Of a stretch of 64,000 bases of DNA, positions 15,412 through 22,827 are shown piece by piece. The DNA is from Myxococcales bacterium. Its GTDB lineage: Bacteria; Myxococcota_A; Polyangia; Palsa-1104; JAEUJZ01. The stretch covers positions 1 through 64,000 of the forward strand of contig JAEUKB010000051.1 of assembly GCA_016794365.1 (NCBI GenBank), given 5' to 3'. Positions within the stretch are counted from its first letter, which is position 1. Each line of letters opens with the position of its first letter. Made by a program: the position numbers and the translations under genes. Below the pieces are notes generated by a model, which saw only the letters and a program-made list of their open reading frames with translations, was not told the DNA's origin and ran no database searches.

Positions 15412-17526
15412 ATGACGTTCGTAGAAGCAGCAGTTCAGATTCTGCGCCGCGAGGGAAAGCCACTCCATGTCAAGGAGCTGACCCGGCTGGCCATCAAGCA
15501 CAACTTGCTCTCGGTGGTGGGAAGAGACCCCGAGGCCATGATGGAGACCCGCCTGCTGATTGAAGCCAAGCGGCCTTCTGCGGACCTGGTCCGTGTAAGT
15601 CCCGGCGTCTTCGGGCTCCGAACTTATCCGTCGCGCAACGAGCGTGGCGATGTGGTCAAAGCGGAGGGAGAAAAAGTGACCAAACCGAAGGCGGAAGCCA
15701 CGGGCACCCCAGCCAAAGAGCGAGGCGACCAAGGCACCAAGCGCCGTCGCTCGGGACGTACCACCGAGAGCGCAGAAGCAAAGGCCAGCAACGCAGAAGC
15801 AAACAAGCCGGACGGCAGCGCACTGACCGTCTCTCCTTCTTCTGAGCCAGTTCCCGTCGAAGCGGCAGCCAAGCCAAGTGCGCCTGCGGAAGCAGCCGCA
15901 AAGCCCGCTGAAGCCGCAAAGCCCACTGAAGCCGCAAAGCCCGCAGCCAAAAGCCGTCGTCGGACCCGAGGAAGCGCAAGCGATTCCAAGGCAACGGTTC
16001 AAAGTGAGCCAGCCGCTTCGCCAGCGTCAGATACAGCCGCAGCGCCCACTGCTCCGATGTCTTCTGTCGTCGCGGAAGCTGCACCGCTTGCACAGGCTGC
16101 GCCGCTTGCACAGGCTGCGCCGCTTGCACAGGCCCCATCGACTGCAACGCCTCGGCCCAGCGTTCACTCCGTCATTGAGCCAAGCGTTCCTCTTTCGGTG
16201 TCACCGATCCTGTCGCCCGAAGTTCCGTCGCAACCATCTGTCGTCACACCGACGCGCAGCGGAGCCGTGAGCGCGACCACTCCGCCACCGGCTGCATCGT
16301 CGAGCAAGACGCCCGCGCCCGCAGCCGAGCCCGTGAAGTCAGAGCCCGCACAAGCTGTGGCGGTCTCGAACAAGACCCCGACTCCGGTGGAGCGCAAGGC
16401 CGAAGCAGACGCACAGCCGGAAGCGCCCAAAGCCGAGCGGCCGCACAGTCCGCCACACCGCGAAGAGCGTGGCCAGCGTGAAGACCGTGGCCCACGCGAA
16501 GACCGTGGCCAGCGCGAAGACCGTGGCCCACGCGAAGACCGTGGCCCACGCGAAGACCGTGGCCAGCGTGAAGACCGTGGCCCACGCGAAGACCGTGGCC
16601 CACGCGAAGACCGTGGCCAGCGCGAGGATCGCCAAGCAGATCGTGGCGCACATCAGAACCGAGACGATCGCGGGCAGCAGCCCAAGGAAGACCGATCGGC
16701 TCCGAGCGCCAACACGCCGCCGCCAGCGGGACAGAATCAGCAGCCGCAGCAGCCTCGACAGATGACGCTGGCCGATGCCGCCTACGATGTGATGCGCGGA
16801 GCCTCGGATGGACGAGCGCTGACCCATCGCCAGATTGCTGAGATCGCGGTCAAGCGTCGCTTGGTTCGGGGAGAGCTGGCGGATGTCTCGCGCGCGGTTC
16901 GTGTGGCACTGGTCCGTGAGCAGCGGCACCGCGACAGCGAAGGACTGCGGCCTCGGATTCGCAACCTGGGACCGGGCCAGTACGCACTCGGTGAGCGCAA
17001 GCTGGAACCAGAGCTATACAACGCGGAACGAGAGCTGCTTGATCGCGTCAGTCGCACCCGGGAAGCCACGCGCGTTGCCCTGCGACGACGACTTCGACAG
17101 CTTCCAGCGGGAGCGTTTGAGCTGCTGATGCGTCTGCTGCTGGAACGGCTCGGGATGGTTGGCGCAGAGATCGTAAAGCGCGGCGAAGGCGTGGCCTATT
17201 ACGGTGGAACACTCCATCGCGGGGGTCGGTCGCTCAAGGTGCTGGTGTCGCTGCGTCCCGGTGAAGGTGAGCTGTCGCGGGAAGCGATTGCTGAGCTGCG
17301 AGCGGGTGTTCGTCTGCGTGGCTTCGATGAAGGCCTGGTGCTCAGCACGGCCCGCGCAGGAGCCGCAGCGCACGCGGAAGTGGCCGCAGCGCCGGGGATC
17401 GAGCTGTACGACCAAGATTCGCTCACCGAGCTGCTCATCAAGCAGCACCTGGGCGTTCGGCGCATGCATCTGCCCGTTGATTATCTCGACACCGAGCTAT
17501 TCAACGAGCTGCTCGATCAAAGCTGA
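15412..17526 (+). CDS. HARE-HTH protein with Mrr-like C-terminal domain and long low-complexity linker
   Basis: This encodes 704 residues. Residues 1-70 form a HARE-HTH domain (TFVEAAVQILRREGKPLHVK, then PGVFGLRTYP), a winged helix found in chromatin and restriction proteins and in RNA polymerase delta. Residues 75-445 are disordered Ala/Pro/Lys sequence with three APLAQA repeats and nine to ten REDRGP/REDRGQ repeats (residues 350-407). A second HARE-like wing lies at 450-530 (TLADAAYDVMRG, LGPGQYALGE). Residues 563-690 match the Mrr restriction-endonuclease fold (FELLMRLLLERLGMVG, GVRLRGFDEGLVLSTARAG, IELYDQDSLTELLIKQHLGV). The usual D-(E/Q)-K active site is not evident: where QVK is expected, VSLR is seen. 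A DNA-binding role with a degenerate nuclease is inferred. TAGGAAGACTTGCG precedes the ATG. Confidence 0.8.
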   Translation: MTFVEAAVQILRREGKPLHVKELTRLAIKHNLLSVVGRDPEAMMETRLLIEAKRPSADLVRVSPGVFGLRTYPSRNERGDVVKAEGEKVTKPKAEATGTPAKERGDQGTKRRRSGRTTESAEAKASNAEANKPDGSALTVSPSSEPVPVEAAAKPSAPAEAAAKPAEAAKPTEAAKPAAKSRRRTRGSASDSKATVQSEPAASPASDTAAAPTAPMSSVVAEAAPLAQAAPLAQAAPLAQAPSTATPRPSVHSVIEPSVPLSVSPILSPEVPSQPSVVTPTRSGAVSATTPPPAASSSKTPAPAAEPVKSEPAQAVAVSNKTPTPVERKAEADAQPEAPKAERPHSPPHREERGQREDRGPREDRGQREDRGPREDRGPREDRGQREDRGPREDRGPREDRGQREDRQADRGAHQNRDDRGQQPKEDRSAPSANTPPPAGQNQQPQQPRQMTLADAAYDVMRGASDGRALTHRQIAEIAVKRRLVRGELADVSRAVRVALVREQRHRDSEGLRPRIRNLGPGQYALGERKLEPELYNAERELLDRVSRTREATRVALRRRLRQLPAGAFELLMRLLLERLGMVGAEIVKRGEGVAYYGGTLHRGGRSLKVLVSLRPGEGELSREAIAELRAGVRLRGFDEGLVLSTARAGAAAHAEVAAAPGIELYDQDSLTELLIKQHLGVRRMHLPVDYLDTELFNELLDQS
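16459..16632 (+). repeat. 18-bp in-frame tandem repeat (REDRGP/Q)
   Basis: Nine full 18-bp units and a partial tenth encode Arg-Glu-Asp-Arg-Gly-Pro/Gln. Units differ only at a few bases (CGT/CGC, GGCCAG/GGCCCA). The charge-alternating peptide is probably disordered. Such arrays gain and lose units by slippage. The opposite strand is also open through the array, but only as a shadow. Confidence 0.95.
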
Positions 17527-17583
17527 TTGTGCCAAGGCTGATTGTTCAGGAAAACGCGGATGGAGCGTCGGTGGATGTGAGAC

Positions 17584-19344
17584 TTACGCTGGCGCTTCGT
17601 TGCAGGTGAAGGTCGCCGACAGACCGCTGAGGATCGGAGTAATCCGTGCATCGGCGGTCTGCATCACGAACTCCACTTCCAGGAACGCAGCGCGCGTATC
17701 GGCTGGCAGCGTAATCGGCGACGGAGAGATACCCGACGCGCCTTGCCACGGTGCCGTCTGAAGCTCTGTCACGGTCAACGCGCCGCGATAGCGCACCGTC
17801 GCTTGGGTTCCCGGCGGGGCCGAGATGTTCCACGACAGCTGCTTCCACGTCGTACGACCACCGCAGCCCGAAAAGATGTTGCGATAGACGCCCGCGCGCG
17901 ACGCGTTGCGCAGCTGATAGCCGGTCATGTCGCTATACGTATACGTTCCGGCGGGCGGCTGCCACGTCGTGACCGAGTAGTTGTTGGCCGGATCGATCTT
18001 GTAGGCCATGTTGTGGCTGACGCCCCAGACCTTGCCGTCGTAGTCGATCGCGGCTCCGGCGGTGACGCCATTGACGCCGTTGGCGGATGTCAGCAGCTTC
18101 TTGAGCACCATCGTCGTCGTCGGCGCAGTGTTACCCGTCGCTGGCGGAGGCGGTGGCTCTGCCGAGACATCGACGTGCGCCATGCCGCCATTGTGAACCG
18201 CTGCGAATGCCTGGTTGTTCTGATCGACACCGACGCCGCGCAGATCCATGCCGACGTTGACCGACTCATAGTAGCCAGTCGCGGGCACGGCAGGACGGCT
18301 CGGATCGGGCGGGATGAAGCGATACAGCCGCTGCATACCGTACGACGCCAGATAGATGTAGCCGCGCGCATCTGCCGTGACACCGTAGCCGTCGTAATAC
18401 ACGCCTGTGGGCTTGGCATAGCGCGTCACGGTGTCGTTGTTGTTCACGTCGAGCTTGGCCAGGCCTCCGCAGCCACCGCCCGTCGCATCGTTGTCATACT
18501 GGTTCTGCACCCAGACGTTGCCCGCGCGATCCAGCACCAGGCCGTACGGACACACACCGACGTTGATCCGCTTGATGAGCTCACCCGTCTTCGCATCCAA
18601 CCGCACCACCGAGCGCGTGTTGTATTCGCCGATGTAAACGTACGTTCCCAGCGAGCCATCCGTGCCGAGCTTGCCGTCGAAGCCAGCCGCGCGCGGGTAC
18701 GATCCCACCGACAGCTTGGTGTTCCACAGCACGCACTCGTCAGGGCTGTTCATCTGGTTCGCTTGCCACCAAAACGGCGACGCAGCAGTCAAGGGCTGAT
18801 CGGACTCGTACGTGTCGATCTTGCCGTTGCCGTTGCGATCGACGCAGCCCGTCTTGTCTCCGGCAATCTTCGTCGCAGATGCCTTGTTGCCATCGTTGCT
18901 GGCGCGGTTTGCGACCACCGCATCGCCGCCCAGGCTGACCGTCGTGCGCGACGGATCGGCGTAAGCGCCCGGATAGGTCACGTACGCGCCGACCTGCTTC
19001 ATCGTTCGCGTATCGACCTTGGAAATCGTGCCGTTGCCGTTCTGCGAAACCCAGATGAACGAGGTCAGGTTGTTGATGTTGCCCGTTCCATCGAGAACCA
19101 CGTTTCCGTTCGGGTCCGTTTTCACACCCGTCGAGCCGTTGTTCATCGAGTTGAACGGCGCGCCAGTGCCTGGACCCGCCACCACTTCCTTTTCCGTCGG
19201 GCCCGTATTCGGATCATACGGCTGCCCCGGTGTGCAAAACGTCGCGCCTTCTGGGCAAATTTCACTGCCGCCCGTGTTTTCTGCACCACAAGAAGCATTG
19301 AGCAATGCAGCAACGCTTATCGAATAGAGGATCAAACTTCTCAT
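17584..19344 (-). CDS. Large lipoprotein with NHL/Vgb-like beta-propeller
   Basis: This encodes 586 residues from the ATG at 19344, which has AAGGAG 8 nt upstream. The signal (MRSLILYSISVAALLNASCG) ends in a lipobox NASC. The mature part has propeller repeats: IWVSQNGNGTISKVDTRTMK, VYIGEYNTRSVVRLDAKTGE, GLVLDRAGNVWVQNQYDNDA and YGVTADARGYIYLASYGMQR, similar to streptogramin-lyase/NHL propellers. DRNGNGKIDTYES resembles a calcium-binding loop (DxNGNGxID). The C-terminal ~120 residues form another beta domain. It is probably an outer-membrane or surface-exposed binding protein; the ligand is unknown. It is convergent with the HARE-HTH gene. Confidence 0.8.
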   Translation of the reverse strand: MRSLILYSISVAALLNASCGAENTGGSEICPEGATFCTPGQPYDPNTGPTEKEVVAGPGTGAPFNSMNNGSTGVKTDPNGNVVLDGTGNINNLTSFIWVSQNGNGTISKVDTRTMKQVGAYVTYPGAYADPSRTTVSLGGDAVVANRASNDGNKASATKIAGDKTGCVDRNGNGKIDTYESDQPLTAASPFWWQANQMNSPDECVLWNTKLSVGSYPRAAGFDGKLGTDGSLGTYVYIGEYNTRSVVRLDAKTGELIKRINVGVCPYGLVLDRAGNVWVQNQYDNDATGGGCGGLAKLDVNNNDTVTRYAKPTGVYYDGYGVTADARGYIYLASYGMQRLYRFIPPDPSRPAVPATGYYESVNVGMDLRGVGVDQNNQAFAAVHNGGMAHVDVSAEPPPPPATGNTAPTTTMVLKKLLTSANGVNGVTAGAAIDYDGKVWGVSHNMAYKIDPANNYSVTTWQPPAGTYTYSDMTGYQLRNASRAGVYRNIFSGCGGRTTWKQLSWNISAPPGTQATVRYRGALTVTELQTAPWQGASGISPSPITLPADTRAAFLEVEFVMQTADARITPILSGLSATFTCNEAPA

Positions 19345-19372
19345 ATCGCTACTCCTTATTGCCACACAGCAG

Positions 19373-19401
19373 ATTATACATCAATTTTTCAAAACAGTCA
19401 G
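19373..19401 (-). promoter_or_regulatory. Promoter of the propeller lipoprotein
   Basis: On the minus strand CTGACT (19401-19396) and a perfect TATAAT (19378-19373) are separated by exactly 17 bp, 28 nt before the ATG. This is the best sigma-70-type match in the window. The surrounding ~240-bp gap (19345-19604) also has a CAGGC/GCCTG hairpin. Confidence 0.6.
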
Positions 19402-19604
19402 GCATCCGCCTGAATGGCGTTCGCCGACAAGCACACACAGCGTAGGTTTGTGTCGAACGCTGACTTAGAACGCCTACAAGGTCCGCAATAGGATTCGTTA
19501 GGCGTGCTTAGTTTGCTGTTGGTGAGAACAAAAAGAGAGGACGATCCCAGAATGAACCGACAGCGTGAGCCAATGGAAAGGTAAGACAGACCAGTGTGCT
19601 GGCT

Positions 19605-19925
19605 TCAGCCGCCTGTGATGACATTTGAAGAGCCTTGAATCAGCTTCCCCACACCACCACAGTGCCTGGTCATATCACCCAATCGATGAGCAGCCTTTCC
19701 ATTGATGAATACAGTTCCAGATCCTGCGCCAGCGTTCCAAGTATTCGGTCCACAGCACGCGGCATGAATGCCTGGATCTTGAATACGAAGTGCTGGCATC
19801 CCATTTACATTGACATTGGGAGATCCATCAATTGCAGGACCAACACAGCTATGGACACAAGCGACACAGCCATGTCCATCGGCAGGCACCTGTGCTTTGT
19901 CGCCAACGCGGCCTTGCGGGGGCAT
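19605..19925 (-). CDS. PAAR-like tail-spike tip protein
   Basis: This encodes 106 residues. I prefer the ATG at 19925 (GGAGA 7 nt upstream) over a GTG two codons earlier. The fold signature is GSPNVNVNGMPALRIQDPGI, then GSGTVFINGKAAHRLGDMTR, then GSSNVITGG, with His and Cys residues (HGCVACVHSC, HAACCG, RHCGG) that can bind the metal at the tip. PAAR proteins cap the VgrG/Gp5 spike of type VI secretion systems and related contractile injection systems. It is the last gene of a three-gene minus-strand set, 14 bp after the Gp5-like spike gene. Confidence 0.88.
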   Translation of the reverse strand: MPPQGRVGDKAQVPADGHGCVACVHSCVGPAIDGSPNVNVNGMPALRIQDPGIHAACCGPNTWNAGAGSGTVFINGKAAHRLGDMTRHCGGVGKLIQGSSNVITGG

Positions 19926-19939
19926 TGTCACTTCTCCAG

Positions 19940-20779
19940 TTAGTTGATGTTAACCGTCGAACCCTTGACCGTATTGGTTCCGCTCGACTGTAGTGTCATC
20001 GTGCCGCTGGCTTTGACTTCCGCATTGGAATCAGCCTTGATCGTGTAGTTGGTGCCTGCGTGACACTGTGTGTTCTGCGAGCTGTCCGTCTCGATCTTTT
20101 TGGCTTCGATGCGAACCGTCTCTTTGGCTTTGATCAGGATATCGCCGGTCTTGCTCTCGATCGTGATCTTCTTGTTCTTGGTGTCAATGAGGATATAGTT
20201 TTCCTCTTTGCCATCGTAGATCTCGATCTTGGTTGGCTGATTTCCCGCGTCATTGAGAACGATTCGATGCTTCGTGCTCGACTGAATCGTCACACGCGGA
20301 TTGGACACGTTGTCATTGAAGATTAGCTCATGTCCACAGCGCGAGCTAAACGCACGGATGTCATTCTTTTTCGGATCCGCTTGACCACGAAAGTCTCCGT
20401 GATCTTTGTTGTAGCGACCCGTTGCTGACTTGGCGTCTTTGTTGCCAAATGCGGGCTTGTCCATGCCGTTCCACATGGAGCCCATCACCACGCCTTGATT
20501 GAAGTCGCCGTTGATGAACGCCACCAGCACTTCGTCTTCCTTTTCAGGCAAGAAGAAGGCACCACGTCCGCCGGATCCCGCTCCAAATGTGGCAATACGG
20601 CACCAGAAGCTTTCTTCTTGCTGGCCCGAGCCTTGGCTGGATGGCAGCGTCGGAAACTTGACCTTGACGCGGTAGTCTCCGCCATCGTGGACGTTGTCAG
20701 TGACGATTCCAACGGTCATCGTGTTGGCATTACCACCGCTGACTTGACCTGCTTTGCTGTCACGATCGGTCTTAAACAT
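19940..20779 (-). CDS. Gp5/VgrG-like spike protein (baseplate assembly protein V type)
   Basis: This encodes 279 residues, with TAGGAG 5 nt before the ATG. Residues 20-110 form the Gp5 OB-fold (TVGIVTDNVHDGGDYRVKVK, FWCRIATFGAGSGGRGAFFL, PEKEDEVLVAFINGDFNQGV). The remainder has strand repeats typical of the spike beta-helix (KIEIYDGKEENYILIDTKNK, ITIESKTGDILIKAKETVRI, ending in TVKGSTVNIN). The Gp27-like half of a full VgrG is absent, so it may act as a stand-alone trimeric spike or a partner of a VgrG encoded elsewhere. It lies between the unknown 278-residue gene and the PAAR gene. Confidence 0.88.
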   Translation of the reverse strand: MFKTDRDSKAGQVSGGNANTMTVGIVTDNVHDGGDYRVKVKFPTLPSSQGSGQQEESFWCRIATFGAGSGGRGAFFLPEKEDEVLVAFINGDFNQGVVMGSMWNGMDKPAFGNKDAKSATGRYNKDHGDFRGQADPKKNDIRAFSSRCGHELIFNDNVSNPRVTIQSSTKHRIVLNDAGNQPTKIEIYDGKEENYILIDTKNKKITIESKTGDILIKAKETVRIEAKKIETDSSQNTQCHAGTNYTIKADSNAEVKASGTMTLQSSGTNTVKGSTVNIN

Positions 20780-20837
20780 CGCGTCTCCTAGAAGCTCGAA
20801 ACTGTTCGCTGGTTATCGATGATACACATCGAACCAC

Positions 20838-21674
20838 TTAAACAAAACCACCTGGAGGCATATTGCCAGTGCCACCCACGACCGGACCAACAGGAACATA
20901 AGGCGGAGCAAACGTCGGAATCGGCCCCGTTCCTAGCACGTTGGTTACCATGGTCGATACTTTCCAAAGCATAAAGCACTGCTCAAACGCTTCAGCCACA
21001 GACTCAAAGAGCTGTTTGTGATGCAGTGCCTGCGGATCACCGAGCAAACCAGCCATTGCATTGGCCAGCGCGCTCTTTGAAATGCTGGTTTCAACTTGCG
21101 TCAATGCGGCCACTGGACAAGGCACATTTGGAATGGGCGGAGCCATCGGACCCGGAAATGCTGCAAACGCTGGATACCAAGGCAAGCCAGGCACTTTGAT
21201 CGTTGCTTGATAAGCCATCCAACCGTTGCTAATCGCATTTGCAATTGCATTGGAATAACGCAGCTCACCAGGCGTTGACTTGGGTGCAGAAGCCATAATC
21301 AGTGGCAGCCAAGGCGGACCAACCACCTGTCCCAGTGTGGCCGTTACGGCATTGACCATCACGCCGGTCATGACCGCAGTAGACTGCCACTGGCTCCATG
21401 CAGAGCAGATTGCACTGCAAATGCCGTCAATGTAGGTCGCAAACTGATCACCAATCTTTTTGGCGGTGTCAGTGTGATACTTGTTTACCGATGATGGCAC
21501 AAACATCGGCGGCACCGGTGGAATCCCCACCAGCTCCGACGGGCTAAATGCACGAGTGTATTGCTTACCGGCCTCACCCTGAGGCTGTTTCCAGTCAGTA
21601 GGCAACTTGGTTGCAAAGCTGATGAACTTCAACTTCGCAAGGTTTTGCATCACCGAAGCTTGAGGCGCTGGCAT
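20838..21674 (-). CDS. Uncharacterised protein of the spike-PAAR cassette
   Basis: This encodes 278 residues, with GGGGAAAA before the ATG. There is no signal peptide. The sequence is rich in Ala, Pro, Trp and Met with amphipathic or hydrophobic stretches (GVMVNAVTATLGQVVGPPWL, ALANAMAGLLGD, FEQCFMLWKVSTMVTNVLG) and proline-rich loops (VPGLPWYPAFAAFPGPMAPP). It ends in a glycine/proline tail (PVGPVVGGTGNMPPGGFV). It is the first gene of the set followed by Gp5-like and PAAR genes, a position often held by an effector, a chaperone or a second spike-associated protein. I recognise no catalytic motif. By eye, third positions are less GC-biased here than in neighbouring genes, which may point to transfer. 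Confidence 0.7.
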   Translation of the reverse strand: MPAPQASVMQNLAKLKFISFATKLPTDWKQPQGEAGKQYTRAFSPSELVGIPPVPPMFVPSSVNKYHTDTAKKIGDQFATYIDGICSAICSAWSQWQSTAVMTGVMVNAVTATLGQVVGPPWLPLIMASAPKSTPGELRYSNAIANAISNGWMAYQATIKVPGLPWYPAFAAFPGPMAPPIPNVPCPVAALTQVETSISKSALANAMAGLLGDPQALHHKQLFESVAEAFEQCFMLWKVSTMVTNVLGTGPIPTFAPPYVPVGPVVGGTGNMPPGGFV

Positions 21675-21819
21675 ACGGTTTTCCCCAGTTTCACTTTACT
21701 AACACTCGATACCGATCGGCAACGACATAGCCACACCGCGATAGCCACTGCGCACCACGACATGTGTCTTGGATGTAGGGGCACCATCGTATCGCGGCTG
21801 TGGCGTGGTACGATGGCTT

Positions 21820-22482
21820 ATGCCCTTCTCTCCGCAGCCCCAAGAAGTCGTCCTGTATCCGGCTCCGTTTGTCCCCACCGAGCACCACGAGCTTGTGATC
21901 AGCAACCAGCGAGTGGTCCAGTTTGCCCCCACTCCGATGGGCGCAGCACTGCCAGTCGCGGAGTTTCCCCTCGCAAAGATCGAGTTCGTGGGGCGAATGA
22001 CTGAGAGGCCGTCTGCGGTCCTGGGCATTGTCTCGGTAATCGTCGGGTTTGTCTTTCTTATCGTCTTTGTGGCGAAAGTGTTGCCAGCCTTCATGTACGC
22101 CGGTGTGCCCGATAAGCCCGATGTGACCTTGGAAGGCGACGAGTCCGGCATCGAGGGCCGCGACTCCAACGACGACGATCCCTTTGCCAAAGAAAAGTCC
22201 ACGGAAGAGGGCGTCCGCGAAAAAGCAGAAAAAAAGATGGCCAAGGTCCGAGCGATCAAGTTTGGCATCCCGACCCTCAACGAAGACATTGTCTGGGGCG
22301 TCGTGGCGCTGCTCGGTGGGCTCATCGGCGTGTTTTTGGGTCGCAGCATGTACCGACGCCAAGAGTTCACGGTGTTCTGCCGCATCGCCGACATCGTCTA
22401 CCGAATCCCCGTTCACAGCGAGATCCAACAGAACATGGTGCTCTCGACGCTCCAGGCCGCGCAGCAGTCGATCAAGAAGTAG
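21820..22482 (+). CDS. Uncharacterised membrane protein with two TM segments
   Basis: This encodes 220 residues from the ATG at 21820 (MPFSPQPQEVVLYPAPFVPT). An N-terminal beta-rich domain (~60 residues, TEHHELVISNQRVVQFAPTP) is followed by a TM helix (VLGIVSVIVGFVFLIVFVAK), an acidic/charged linker (DESGIEGRDSNDDDPFAKEK), a second TM (IVWGVVALLGGLIGVFLGRS) and a C-terminal domain. No family is recognised; the first domain resembles a bacterial PH-like fold in pattern only. There is no Shine-Dalgarno. TACGAT lies 5 nt before the ATG, so the mRNA may be leaderless. Confidence 0.65.
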   Translation: MPFSPQPQEVVLYPAPFVPTEHHELVISNQRVVQFAPTPMGAALPVAEFPLAKIEFVGRMTERPSAVLGIVSVIVGFVFLIVFVAKVLPAFMYAGVPDKPDVTLEGDESGIEGRDSNDDDPFAKEKSTEEGVREKAEKKMAKVRAIKFGIPTLNEDIVWGVVALLGGLIGVFLGRSMYRRQEFTVFCRIADIVYRIPVHSEIQQNMVLSTLQAAQQSIKK

Positions 22483-22520
22483 CCCGCCCTTTCAGTGGGT
22501 CACGGCTGCTTGGTCACGGC

Positions 22521-22734
22521 GCGGGGCCCCCTACCCTGCGACGCTTTTTTGTCGTGCCGCAGGCGGCCCGAAAAAAAGGTCTCCGGTCGGCCCACGCCTA
22601 GTTCGTGTACATACAGACTCTGGGTCGTCGGCCCACGGCCAATCTGTGTGAGCCATAGCCTGGGGGCGACCGGAGACCTTTATTTTCGCGAAGCCTGCTG
22701 AGCGAAAAAAAGCGTCGCAGGGAAGCGGGGCCCC
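22521..22734. repeat. Long imperfect inverted repeat (about 68-bp arms)
   Basis: This fills most of a 345-bp gap. The arms are 22521-22589 and 22667-22734. Both start at the outside with GGGGCCCC, continue through CCCTGCGACGC plus a T-run and end inside with GGTCTCCGGTCG. Each arm holds its own hairpin flanked by T- and A-runs: in the left arm GCCGC/GCGGC with TTTTTT and AAAAAAA outside, in the right arm TTTTCGC/GCGAAAA. The central ~77 bp are also partly self-complementary. The gene upstream ends at 22482 and the next begins at 22828. No terminal direct repeats or transposase are seen. Confidence 0.85.
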
Positions 22735-22827
22735 AGGCGTGACGCCCCTGCAAGCGCCCGGCCCATGCCTAGGCTGCGCAGATTGACCGCGCACATTCGC
22801 TGATGGCTGCTGCAAGATGCGCAGCCG

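Noticed and set aside
16244..16929. Minus-strand frames over the REDRG repeats (repeated HGLRVG and TVFAWA peptides)
   Set aside because: They are antisense readings of the 18-bp array in a gene whose sense frame has recognised domains at both ends.
22184..22815. Open frames through the long inverted repeat
   Set aside because: They are short, start inside the upstream gene or inside the repeat, and show no domain. The palindrome itself explains frames on both strands.
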